This document shows, one piece after another, positions 21,654-33,477 of a stretch of DNA of 64,000 nt. Position 1 is the stretch's first letter. Each line of letters starts with the position of its first letter. This DNA is from Agapanthus africanus (taxonomy: Eukaryota > Streptophyta > Magnoliopsida > Asparagales > Amaryllidaceae), in contig CM057339.1 in the NCBI GenBank assembly GCA_030015575.1, forward strand, positions 777,558,809 through 777,622,808, written 5' to 3'. A program made the position numbers and the translations under genes. The notes beneath the pieces are model-generated. The model had not been told where the DNA came from. It ran no database searches and saw only the letters and a program-made list of their open reading frames with translations.

Positions 21654-23575
21654 TGATTGTTATAATTTCTGTGATTGTAATAAATCGAATCAAATAGTCC
21701 CCGGCAACGGCGCCATTTGATTGAAAAGAATTCTCGATGTGTAGTATGAAATAGTAAAGAAATCACAACCAAAAATTATTTGACCGCAATCAACTACGAT
21801 GTCGGATGTAGATTGTTAGTGAGTGCGGATCGTCCTCAGGGAAAGTGTAATCGTTCGTCTTTTGAATTAGATGAATTGAAACTTTAAAGAAAGAAAACAA
21901 AACAATTCAAGATTTATAGTTGAAGTTCAAGAATGAGAAAAAAAACTAGATCTAAGAAAGCATTAAAAGATAGAATCAAGAATTGATCGTTTGATGATTT
22001 TTCCAAACCAAATCTCAAGAATCGAAATGAGACTCGTAGGAATCGATCGGATCTATAGATGTGATGTAATCTTAGAATTACGTATTCCTATCCTTCGATG
22101 AATTGATACTAGATCGATGATGATCGATCGAGAATTAGGGATTTCTTGTGAAACTAGGGTTTCATCTTATCCCTTGTTCATTCATCGATATCATTCATAT
22201 TCTAGCCTCTAGTAAATTCAAGAAACGATCGTAGATCCCTAATTTCGAGCGATTACAATCAAGAAAGCATCGCTACGAAACTAGGTCATCGGTTCTTGAA
22301 CTTGCTAGGGTTTACAAAACTCGTAGGACTTAAAAATAGTATTAAGATTTGTTACATCATCATTCTACAATCGTCTCGACTCCTTAACGAGCGGAGTTTC
22401 ACTCAAACATCACAACAAGAGCAACAATTACAAATTGAGATCTAATCATGATGCAAGAATTAAAAGAAAGCAAGATTAAAGAAATTCACCTTTTATTTAT
22501 ATCAACAATTTAGTTACATTCGCTCAAGAACTATAAGAGGAAGAACTTGATCGTCGACTTGGCTTCGCTCGTCTCCGTGGATCGCGGATCGGCTTGGATC
22601 ACTTGCCCGATTGAAGATCGGCTCGGCTCCTAAAAGGTTGAAGGCTTCTCACTTGATTTGGTACTCAAGATCTTGGATTTGGAGTGGAATTAGGGTTAGG
22701 GTTTCGCACAAGCCTTGTCACGAGACTTGTGGAAGAAGATGATGAAAGAGGGAAAGATTATTTAACTAATGAACTAGCTAATGATGAACTAATGGTGAAC
22801 TAATGGTGAACAACCTCCACCCTTAGATCTAGGCTTCTATTTATAGATAACTAACCCTAGATCTAAGATTTCAAATTCTAAGTTTCCCTCCTAAAGTTTG
22901 TTGAGGAAATTCAAATTTCCCTCCAAAAGTTAGTTAGGGGAGAAGCTTCTAGGTGTGATTAGTTAGGAGGAGCTTCTAGAAGAGGTTAGTTAAGAGCTTA
23001 ATTAGGATTAGCCTTTCTTAATCTTCTTTGCCGATCTGGCAGTATCTTCGAGGGTATTCTGGAACTTTACATATCAGAAAGCACTGTGGGCCCAGAGAGA
23101 AGAATTATGCACTGAAATTTAGCTGATGACTTGGCAGAAGCGCGGCGGATCCGCGGCTTAAGCCAGCTCCCGCCGCGCTTCCGCGGCTGCTTTGGGGAGT
23201 TGAAGCTTGGGCTCTCTGTGGTAGTCTTGGGCTGTTGTATTGGGCTTTATGTGATATATAGAATTTAATATCTCCTTTTGTATTGCTACCAGATCTCAGA
23301 TTGTTAAGTTGGCGTAACGTTGATCAGCTCTTTGGCTTTTTCTTCCGTATTTCCTGCACATACTCAAGACAAGTGTTGCGCAAATACAGAAATGATGCGA
23401 TGCCATGAAATGCGGTTAATTTCCTTTAAAGTGTCGGTTTAAAAGTCTAACACATGCAATCTCATATTTTGTGACAGATTTGCTAATATGTAGAATATGA
23501 ATGCCGAACACTTCTAAATGTATGCAAATGTTAAGGAAATTGCCGGCTAAAATATACAATATTTACGACTAATCA
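21654..23575 (-). repeat. 5' LTR of element E
   Basis: 1922 bp, the same length as the 3' LTR and nearly identical. It carries the 64-bp extended edge (21654-21717) with the embedded primer-like site, and a TATA box at 22837-22845. Confidence 0.9.
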
Positions 23576-23878
23576 ATATCGTAGTCCATGAGTTTAAGGA
23601 CCTCACAGTCCGTGTAATGTCTGGTTGTCGGGACCGGTCACCTCTCTGAAGAAGTTGAAGGATTACAATGACATATATCAGAGGTATGAAGAGATGCACC
23701 CTTGAACCAATGTTGGTTGAAAGGCTCTGGGATTTACTTTGAATGCCATATGGGATGATCAAATTTGGAAGATAAGAGTATAGTTGAGGTTCAGTTTCAT
23801 GGGATCTTGCCTCTTGAAGACTTAGCTAGTTTGGGCTAAGATTGGCTCGAATATAGTATTAAACACTAGAGTACGTTC

Positions 23879-25216
23879 GGCGCTCACGTACTCCCACGTG
23901 AGACGCTTAAAGTGGTGTTAAACACTAAACTGAAGCGCTCACGTGGGGTCACGTGAGGCGCCTGAAGATTGGGCCTTGCTTCTTTTATTTTACTCTCAGA
24001 GTATGCATATAAGTGTTAAACACTTGACCTTTATGACAATCACGTGTGGGCACGTGATGGGTATCCATGCGTTGGATATTAATCCTTCAGTTTTACCCCA
24101 TTTTCTCTTTAAAATGGTGTTTGTCAGGGGTCACGTGGGGACACGTGAGGCATCCTTTAAGCGGGCATTGCCTTTAGGTAGAATCCACTTTTGTTTGATA
24201 ATTGCTAGGGGTCACGTGGGAACACGTGAGACGCCCAAAAAGTGAAACTGCCTTGGTTTTACTCCCTTTTGTTTTGAGGAGCTTTTTAAAGGTCACGTGG
24301 GGGCACGTGATACACCCTAAAAGAGAAACTGCCTTGGCTTTACACCCTTTTGATTTTGAGGATCTTTTTAAGGGTCACATGGGGGCACGTGATACACCCT
24401 AAAAGAGAAACTTTCTTTATTGTTTTCCCTTTTCCCTTCTAAATAAGTGTTAAACACTTTGGGAAATCTCTTTTTCTGCTTCAAAGAAAGGGGGTCACGT
24501 GTTACCACGTGATCATGTTGGGTACTGATCTCTTTTACGTGCATGGAGAGTTAAATCCCTTATTTAAGAATTAAATTCTTTTGATAGGGTTAAACCCTAA
24601 TTTTATTTAGAGAAATTAAATTTCTATATGTTTGAAAGAATTAAATTCTTTAAACCCAATTCTCCCTCTATGTTTTAGATCCGTATGGCAGAATCTCCTC
24701 GATGAGAATTAAATTCTCAACTTGTGGGGAGATCTGCTTCTGAAGATCTTCAACCAGAGAAAGAACTGAGTTCTTTTTAGAAGAGTTGAACTCTTGGTTT
24801 GAGAATTAAATTCTCTTTTGTTTTGTGGGAGCTTATAGAATGATCTCCTTCCTTCTCTTACCTAGAGTTTTTTCTTTGAAGAGATCTTCTTTTCTCTCTG
24901 GAGAATTAAATTCTCTTCTCTTTTTTCTCTTCTATCTTCTCTCTCTGTTGTTGTATCCCTCCCTTCTCTTCTTGGCTCCTATTTATAGAAGAAAGAAAAG
25001 AATCAGTTTGTTCAGCCAATCTCTCATTGAGAGATTTTGATTGATTTTATAACCAACATGATCTTTTAGATCACTCGGTGAATTTTATTCACCATTGGGT
25101 TTTTAATCCAAAAGATATTTTATTTGTTGTTCCTGGCAAATTTTAGGAAAATATTTCCTTGTACAGAATCTTCTATAAATCGGTGATTTTTAATCACCAT
25201 TGGATTTTTAATCCAA
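23879..25216. repeat. field of short inverted repeats in LTR C (left copy)
   Basis: Dense non-overlapping hairpin words. Examples: AAGTGTTAAACACTT (24011-24025, 24445-24459); ATCACGTG/CACGTGAT (24039-24058); TCACGTG/CACGTGA pairs at 24131, 24212, 24293 and 24495; AAGAATTAAATTCTT (24566-24580, 24636-24650); AGGGTTAAACCCT (24586-24598); TGAGAATTAAATTCTCA (24703-24719); AAGAGTTGAACTCTT (24781-24795); TGATCTTTTAGATCA (25059-25073); GGTGAATTTTATTCACC (25077-25093); GGTGATTTTTAATCACC (25182-25198). The other LTR carries most of them near 40430-41770. Confidence 0.85.
24979..24987 (-). promoter_or_regulatory. TATA box of LTR C (3' copy)
   Basis: TATAAATAG on the minus strand. The copy in the 5' LTR is at 41523-41531. 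Confidence 0.6.
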
Positions 25217-25299
25217 CGGTGATCCCTTTTACAGAGTACAATCTTTTTTGTTTGAAAAGATCTAGGGAAATATTTTTCCAATTAGGCTTTTCGATTCCT

Positions 25300-25620
25300 T
25301 TTAATTAAAATTTAATTCTATTGGTTCAGAGGGTTTAAGAGTCTATCACGTGTTGGCACGTGACCTCACTGATTAAGCAATTAATTAGAATTTAATTCTA
25401 TTGGTTCAGAGAGTTTAGGAGTCTATCACGTGTTGGCGCGTGACCTCACTAATTAATCATTTAATTAGAATTTAATTCTATTAGTTCGGAGGGCAGAGAA
25501 ACCCATCACGTGTTGGCACGTGACCCCACTGATACAGCATTTAATTAGAATTTAATTCTATTAGTTCAGAGGGTTCAGGAACCCATCACGTGTTGGCACG
25601 TGACCCCACTGATTAAGCAT
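25300..25620. repeat. four ~78-bp direct repeats with paired G-boxes, U3 of LTR C (left copy)
   Basis: Each unit runs TTAATTAGAATTTAATTCTA, then TGGTTCAGAG-like sequence, then TCACGTGTTGGCACGTGACC, then CACTGAT. On the element strand they lie upstream of the TATA box, where retroelement enhancers sit. The matching array in the 5' LTR is at about 41845-42165. Confidence 0.8.
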
Positions 25621-25826
25621 TTCCAATTGTTTATTTTATTCTACGCATATAGGCTTTGCCTGTAAAAGGTCACGTGTCTACACGTGAGACCCGGTCACGT
25701 GTGAACACGTGATACCCCCCTTTGGGGGTTTTCCTCCTTTTTTGCAAGGGAACAAGTAGCTCTAGGCCGAAAATTTTGTTCGATCGGGCTTTTAAACATG
25801 TTAGAATAAGCTAATTAACGGCTAAT

Positions 25827-25843
25827 GGGTGGCTCTGATACCA
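25827..25843 (-). promoter_or_regulatory. primer-binding site outside the left LTR of D
   Basis: TGGTATCAGAGCCACCC on the minus strand, directly against the LTR at 25844. It duplicates the one at 33461-33477. For a single element this site should exist only beside the 5' LTR. Confidence 0.85.
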
Positions 25844-27929
25844 TGTTGGGATGCAGCGGCGCCCCGGCCGTCAAAACGAGGCCAAATGCGGAACAAAAAC
25901 TTTTTACAAAACCGACGCTACCGCAACCCAATTCCCGGATCGTTCCATTAACCGTAAACTAGCTAAATGTAAAAGGAGTTTGTAGAAAGATTATACCGAT
26001 CGATCCGTGTCCTTCAGTCTTCAATCTCTACGCCAAACTCCTCGCTGCTGCGCTGACGAAGTCCGCTCCCGATCTCGCTCGTCAAAGTGTCACCACGTCA
26101 ATGAATCTTTATACGGGCTCCCACCTCGAACCGAGGCAACTCGGACATGAAGTTTGCTAGCCGACATGTCCAAGATTGAAATAGAAAGAGTGTAGGATCT
26201 CTTGTCTCAAGGCACCCAAACGATTGGGTGGAGGTAAATGAAGTTGCCATGGAATGAAATGAATTGAGCAAAGGATTTTTGGCTTGGAGGAAAAATCAAG
26301 CTCACACAGAATGTGTGCTCGTCCAAGGCAAGGGCGGCCAGGGCAAGGGCCTCCTCTGGAAATGATGTGTATCAAATGTGAGTGTCAATCTTACACCAAA
26401 AAAAAAACCTTGCCATTTAAGGTGCTGGCGAAAATTGCAGAGAACCCCCCAGCAATAGAATTCAGCCACCTCAATTCAGCCCGTGCCCAATTTAAAACAA
26501 GCCCAGACCCATGGCTGATAAATGCAGCCCCTGTTCATGCGCGAATTTCAGTGCAAAGCATGGGCAAAGGAATTGACAAAGTCAAGGGCAAAGATCATGA
26601 GGGTGGTGTTTAAGACGGAAAAAGAAAACTGGCAGCTCCCAAAATAATCCCGTAGCGAATTACGAGATTACACCTCAACTGTAAATACATACCCGCATTC
26701 GTATTCCGACCGAATACGAATGCAATGAGACAAAAAATATTCCTACAATATAATACTAGGGTCCGGCTTAAACCAAAGCCCGCTAGTACTATCCGTCCGA
26801 ACCTGATCCGTGCACAAGTGCACGGATATGATCGGACTCTTCCATAGAACCATACGGCCTCTACAACGTTTCGCCCGAACTTAGGAAACTGTCTGTGGGG
26901 GACTCTAATGACTCATCAATACACTGGCACTGGGTATAACCACTAGCGTGTCAGAGGTACTAGCTGTACATAACGGTTGCCCATGTATTGATCGGATGGG
27001 AAGCTGACGAGTGAACTCATCCAGAAATCCTACTGAGCCTGACAGTGACAATATCCGTACAGTCCGGTCTGTTCGTCTATGAGTATCGCATATAGGGCCT
27101 ATGGGGCTGGTAAACGTCAGACCCCTAATAGCGGTATAAGTCGTGTCGGAGAGTAGCCCAGAACACCCTGAGATACTACTGGAATACCTACCAGTAAATC
27201 TCGATTACCCTTGCCAGGGATTTCGTGTAATGGCCTTCCTAAACATAGCGTGATCTCACCCCCAATACCGGGAGAGACGAATCCCCGACGATCTGCTCAC
27301 TGCCTCCATGTGGCTCGGGACTGTACCCAACTAAAACCTGTTTGCACGACTCATTTGAGTCGTGGTAGGGTAGTAATCAAAGCACAGTGGGAACTCACAC
27401 GAGACAAATGACGATCTCAGGTCGACAGACTAACCTGTACACATGTCACCAGGGAACTGCTATCTAACAATGGGTATAATACCAACTAGCATGTTCCCGG
27501 CGAGTCATGTCCGGTGTACTCATAACCCAATGAGCACATGTATACATCTTAGGTGAACCAACTGACACCAATGGCTTGTGAGACCGGCCACCGCCCCTCG
27601 TCTGGGTCTCGACTATATACACTAGTCTACTCTGGAGTATCGATGCCCTGTCTCGAAACTCCCTCGACTAGGGACCATTTAAGGATGTGCTTATAGACCC
27701 CAGCTCCCACGTATATGATGGACATCATACTGCTGGCAGTCAAGTAAGAATCATATGGGCTCTATCAACATGCAATAGTGAACTAAAGCATGTATACGAT
27801 GATAAAGACAAACCAGATAGCATACTATCATTTCGAGCAAGACTGTCCTATCGGTATAGGTCCTCTCTCAATCATTGCAATCACGTACCTGCGATCCAAT
27901 AATTGACTTTGAGGGCACTATATCCAACA
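25844..27929 (-). repeat. left LTR of D
   Basis: 2086 bp, TGTTGGGATG...CTATATCCAACA. It differs from the right copy by a few percent in the stretch I compared. A possible TATA (TATAAAG on the minus strand) lies at about 26107-26114. ORFs inside (26284-26613, 27211-27411 and others) have no recognisable product and recur in the right LTR with indels. Confidence 0.85.
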
Positions 27930-30317
27930 ATCTCCCACTTGCACTTAAGGCTAATTATTGCGATGTCACGTACTCACAGCTCGTGTGATACCGAACATCC
28001 AACTCCTCTACTAATCAGTTTCACAAAGCTCGTTTGTAAAACTATTGTGTTCGAGAAATAGCCTCAGTGAGTGGATCTGCCCTGATGTTTCTTTTCATGT
28101 CTCTCTTTTTCTCAAGTTCGCGGAGAAAGCCATCTCCCGAATTGAGTAATACATGTCTTAGAATATGTCTGGATATCTGATGGGACCTAGCTCACAAGTG
28201 AACTCCAAATCCAGCAAACTTCTTAGACTGTATCGTCAACTGAAATTAATCGGTATCCTGCGCCATGCCTTCCTCAGTACCCGCCTAGACTACCTGTCCA
28301 AACTACTGCCCCTCGTCAGAGGGAAAACTATAACTCTGACAGTCACTCTGTCATCCGAGTCACCTTGGAAGCCTGGAATGATAACTGTCTCCCGAAGGAG
28401 GCTGTCGTTATCAAATCCCTAGAACAACCACTTATGTTCTAAAACTGCTTCCGAACGTTTCTCCAAGATTGGATTAATATCAACTTATTGCATCTGGTGC
28501 AAAAACAGCATCTGGTCTGGTACTTGACATCTCATGATCAACTCAATTGCCTAAGCAAGTGATCTGGCAATCATGCACATCCCTCTCCCCTTTAGTCTGT
28601 AAGACACCTTTAGAGAGGGTGACTCCATCACCTGCAGGTTCAACACCATGCCAGGAGTCGTTCATTCTAAAATATCTTTAGAATACTGTCTAAGTATCCA
28701 GATTGGGAAACTTCCCAAATCTAGCTAAAAACATAGATCTAGTAACCAGAATGCCTGATATTATATCCATATCCTATATGGAGAAACTACTATGTGACAA
28801 CCACAGTAAAACAGATCGTAGTAAAGGAATTTCACTTCCTACTCTGTGTATGCCATCCATATACCAGGACATTACACCCTACTACCTTCTTAACAGATCC
28901 ATCCCCTATTCTGATGAAGTCAAAGCCTATAACTGTCATACCAGAAATAGATGATCTATCTCCGCTATATCTGCTTTAGTCTATAAATAGACATAAACTA
29001 CTTATCCACTATGCTTCCGCTGCTCCCACTGACTACGACAACCCTCTGGCAGAGTCATATACAAGTGCACTTCTAAAGCTAGTTTAGAATGACGCTATAC
29101 TCATCCTCCTGCCGGGTCTCATAGTCTGGAACAACAGTAGTGTCAAATTTGGGTAAACAAGAACCTCCTTGTCACCGTCCTTGAGGATACCGGAGTACCT
29201 CTCGGGTGCCTGAGGTTACCCACCATATCTGCGGAATGGATAATGGAATGTCAAACCTGATTGAATCTTTAGGTTCTTTTAAATTTTCCGTAATCGTTTG
29301 CGGTTCTGGAATCACTTCCAGTTCTACCATACTCCCACTACTGTTTTCTGAAAAAGTCTATTTTACTAAAATTATGGCGAGTCAAGAACAATATCACTAT
29401 TGATCTTCCAGATGGTAGAAAGTTAACCCTCGTCATAGCCCGGGTTAACCCACAAACAGCCATTACAGAAACGTGCCTTGAGTTATCCAGAGTCTGGTTT
29501 TAAGTATAGGCCGGACAACTCCCCGTACCTTAACATCGTTAAGATACGAACCATTCAATATACAATATAAAAATAGAGGCACTGATTTAATTGGAACCAG
29601 ATTCAAATCATGCAGCTGTCTCCAGTGTATGTTCGCCAAATGGAGAGAGGCCGATCAGCATTACTCAACTTAGGAGTGTATCCAATTATGAGTAACCTGA
29701 AAGAGAAACAAGTTTCTCAAAATCATTACTATTTACTGAATACCATACACAAGTATCCATATCTTCGATCACCTTGAAGAATCCTGATACTTGCAACACA
29801 TGGTTCTCTACTTTATTCCTGTACCTATAACTTCTCAAACTTGGGCCTTGTATTTCTACGAAACACTTGTCTAAAACTTGAAAAGTCATAAGTAAACAGA
29901 ATACAGTACGAGGACCAACCCCTTTGTCCTAATGGACACTGGACAATCTACAATACTTTGTATAAGTCCCCTGAGTTGTATAACTCAAATTCTGTGCGTC
30001 GTAGGTTGAAAACTGTACCCAGGCGATTTCCTCAAATATCACCAATTACAACGAATTCCGATATAATGAGGATGATCACCTAATTTCCAATAACTTACTC
30101 CCACTCATCATCTGTAAAACCATACAGATGTGAGAATCATACCTGGTAAATACATACCCTGGAGCAAGGTTCTAATCGGGAAATCGGTTTTCTATTAACA
30201 ATACACAGTGAAACTGAAACATGAATATGTTTCGAAGGGATATCCGGGTATTCCTAGTAATGTCTCTTCCATTATCAGATTCATGACTGTAACCGTATAT
30301 TTCCTTTCCATCTTTTC

Positions 30318-31075
30318 AATTCCCTTTATTTGTCTTTAGTCGTTACCTTCTGTACACCATCGTTAGGCTTAATGGTTTTCTTCATTCCCTACCGTTCGGC
30401 ACCAGCCTATGGTTTGGAAGAAGACTATCCAATAAGCATAATAGGTGTACTCTCCTACACCTAGGAGCACTCGCAACTTGAGAGAAGGTAAGGATAAAAG
30501 ACAACTGAATAAACCTTATTCCTATTTCTCCTGAACCAGAATCCATCCTCGAAAAAGTTCCTTTGAGTTCGTATATAACCATACGATGGATTTATCCAAC
30601 GGAATTGGATGTTCGTACTGATACGGGGTGTTCTGGAGAAATACAAAGGTGAATTAGGAGTGGCGATGAAATACGTGGTTTGGTCGTGAATGTTAGCAGT
30701 CGCAATTTACTTTGCCCTCTTTCTAATCCCTTTATGTGTCTTTACTTATTACCTTCTGCACACCATACTTAGGCTAATAGGTTTTCTTCATTCCCTACCT
30801 TTCGGCACCTGCCTATGGTTTGGAAGAAGACTATCCAATAAGCGTAATAGGTGTACCCTCTCCTAATCCTAGGAGCCCTCACAACCTGAGAGAAGGTAAA
30901 AAGAAAAGACAACTGAATAATCATATTCAATCTCTCCAGAACCAAAATCCATCCTCGAAGAAATTCCTTCGAGTTCGTATATAACCGTACGATGGATTTA
31001 TCCAATGGAAGTGGATATTCGTAGTAATATGGGGTGTTCTGGAGAAATGCAAAGGGTAAAAGAAGGAGTGGCAAT
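30318..31075. repeat. two tandem ~400-bp units in the interior of D
   Basis: The sequence from TTCATTCCCTACC through GGGGTGTTCTGGAGAAAT occurs twice, about 403 bp apart (second ends near 30640 and 31045). The copies differ by scattered substitutions and small indels. Confidence 0.8.
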
Positions 31076-31819
31076 GAAGTATGCAACTCGGACAATCCAA
31101 AAGCCATTGTTTTAAGAAAGTTCGGTTAACTTGGTCACTGAGTTATAGTCTAGGGTCGGGTCATGGTCGCAGTCAAAGAGAGAGAGAAAGGAAACACTCT
31201 GCGTGCACTCTAACCTGAATCAGAATGGTTAATCACTTTATCTAATCAGGAAACCTCCCACTGTATCCTCAAATTCTCCTCCAAACCTGAAAGAAGAATT
31301 AGTCGGAATCACCCGAGGAGTAAACCAACTCATCAGTGGGAATCGGGACCAACTATCATCGCATGATAACTTGATGGAAGCCACTCAAGTTATCACACTC
31401 CAGAAGGTATGCGCATGCCTGGCAAGTTTCCTGTATGTTTGAAACTCCCGATATGATTTTAACCCCAAGCGGTTTATGACCTTGACTATGTCAACAAACC
31501 ATAAACCGCTAGTCAAGTTCAACCCGTCATTATCCTTGATTGCATTAAACCCACCCGCGCGTGCCCTTGACTAGGTCAACAAGGCCGCACGACTGTCCTA
31601 ACCAATCGCAATTAAAATGCAACAAACAAGCACCACTTAGCTACCGAACACTATGTCTTGACTAGGTCAACAAACGCAGCACGAATACTAAATAATACTT
31701 GTAAGAAATGACGGAGGGCTACGGCTGGTTTTTAGCGAAAAACCTTTAGCGTAATGAACTTGATATCGTTGAAGGAACCGGATAGTTTTTATAAATATAT
31801 AGTTACGAAAACCTTTGCT

Positions 31820-32060
31820 AAAGAGGTCACTCCCGGTGAAGGGATCTCGGCTCTTTCCCCGTCGAATGAGGTGCGGGATATTCCAAACTGAATATCACGA
31901 TGCAAAGCAAAAATTAATCGACTATAGTGAAGTTATTACCCTGACACAAATCTCTGTCCAAGGGGTCACTCCCGATGAAGGGATCTCGGCCCTTGCCTCG
32001 TCGAATGAGGTGCTGGATATTCATAACCGAATACCACTGTGCAAAACAAAAGAGAACGCC
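31820..32060. repeat. two tandem ~137-bp units in the interior of D
   Basis: GGTCACTCCCGRTGAAGGGA and the following 80 bases occur at about 31826 and again at about 31963, with substitutions. A looser pair built on CCCCTACGAGTGCGGC follows at about 32482 and 32610. Confidence 0.7.
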
Positions 32061-33460
32061 CTTGTAATAACAGCTTTTTTTGAAAAATTGGTTCCAACAA
32101 CATCAAATATAGGTTTGTTTTCCTTGCATTGATAAGAATCAACGCAGTCCCATCAATTAATCACACCAGAAAAGAACGAAAATAAAATGTACGTATATGC
32201 CATCCGCATTCGCCACTGGGTCCCGTCATCACCCGTTAGGTTACTTAACTAACGACAGAGCGGGGACTGGACTAGCGCGGGTGTAAAACATATACAACAT
32301 CTACTAGTATATATATCAATATATAATAATCGCTCCAGGTGTGATAAATGCAACATCACAGAAAATTAATAAGCATCACAGAACAATATAGATAATCTGG
32401 GATCCCCGGGTTTCATTGAGCCGCAACTGAAACCCGACGTTCCCCTGGTCGTGTGGATAGCCTGTGCAATGAAATCCTAGACCCCTACGAGTGCGGCAAG
32501 TTACTCGCCAAAACCTGAAGCGAGGCAACCCCCTTCAGCAAAGTGAATGGACCACCAAGCACTTCACGGAATCCGGTAACTTGAGCACCCCTCCTTGGGT
32601 CAACCTGTACCCCCTACGAGTGCGGCGAATAGCCCGCCAATTCTAGAGTGAAGCCCCCTCTGTCTCAACGCCATGAGATGCGGGCCCGTCGCCCTCTGGA
32701 ACCCGGCTATCTGTGCACCCCACCGCGGGGTAATCCTAGTACAGAAAATAAAATATGTACAACGGGTACATCGACCTCAACCTAGTCGTGCCCCAAAAGA
32801 ATAATATATAAACAGTCAGTGACGGCAGTCCATATGTCGGACGCTCGCCCCGCAATATCAAATGTACAAATAAATCCAAACTGCACTACCATTGCACAGG
32901 AATTATCCACCACGACAAATCCGCAACATCACAGCACAACACAGAACATCAACGTGAATGTCACGTTCATAAATCCCGTCTAAGAGAGCTATAGCAATTA
33001 GACAAGATTTACCGATCGAATGACATTCACGGTCACAGATAATAATGTAAAGCACTGTAAACTAACACATTTAAAATTCCGATCGACAAAACTTCCCGAA
33101 GTGGGCCCCAAGCACAAATCCAGTACTCAAAATAATCTGGGCCAAAACAAAATTTTCTAGAAACCCCAGTTCCAAGTTAAAGACCCAAAGAAAAAATTTA
33201 GTGCACTGAAACCCCAACACTGCGGCGGAACCGTGGCCAAAACGTGGTTACGGCCGCGGTTCCGCGGCATAACAGAGGAATCACGCAACAAAATTTTTAC
33301 AGTAGTCTTATAAAGGCCTGCCTGTTTTTCTGAAACACTCAAAATAATTTTTCGATGACAAACAAAAATCGACAAAAACTTTACTATTGAAATTGCGGTT
33401 TCGGATTTTTTGTTCGATCGGGCTTTTAAACATGTTAGAACAAGCTAATTAACGGTTAAT

Positions 33461-33477
33461 GGGTGGCTCTGATACCA
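33461..33477 (-). promoter_or_regulatory. primer-binding site of D (initiator tRNA-Met)
   Basis: TGGTATCAGAGCCACCC on the minus strand, immediately inside the 5' LTR that starts at 33478. Confidence 0.85.

Larger units (their letters stand above)
14301..23575 (-). mobile_element. Athila-like gypsy element E, gag-protease only, young
   Basis: A complete 9275-bp LTR element on the minus strand. Both LTRs are 1922 bp (14301-16222 and 21654-23575) and differ at only about 14 positions by eye, well under 1%. The primer site complements tRNA-Asp (21634-21651). A G-rich polypurine tract abuts the 3' LTR (16227-16237). The interior holds one long gag-protease ORF (20539-17636) and no RT, RNase H or integrase. 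It is therefore a non-autonomous derivative whose movement would depend on a related complete element. Confidence 0.9.
23576..25778 (-). repeat. 3' LTR of element C, second part (starts with TSD of E)
   Basis: Resumes the LTR of C in the middle of a hairpin unit. It then carries the palindrome-rich region: paired CACGTG motifs from 23879 to 25715, stems around TTAAA cores at 24011-25216, four direct repeats of about 78 bp at 25300-25620, and a minus-strand TATA box at 24979-24987. It ends within GCCGAAAATTTTG, missing the final GCGGGAACA seen at 42324-42332, because copia block D is joined here. Confidence 0.88.
27930..33460 (-). pseudogene. decayed copia interior of D
   Basis: No long ORF survives. 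Recognisable scraps on the minus strand: a copia RNase H tail ADPLTEAIS at 28054-28080 (normally followed by the 3' end of pol), and a stretch reading VELEVIPEP near 29285-29330 that resembles the linker between copia integrase and RT. The rest is scrambled, with internal duplications at 30318-31075 and 31820-32060. The gag end cannot be made out. I infer Ty1/copia from these scraps, the PPT and the TGTTGG ends. Confidence 0.6.

Noticed and set aside
27211..28954. Series of 60-85-codon plus-strand ORFs in D
   Set aside because: On the strand opposite the element's coding direction, no family resemblance, and several recur with indels in the second LTR.
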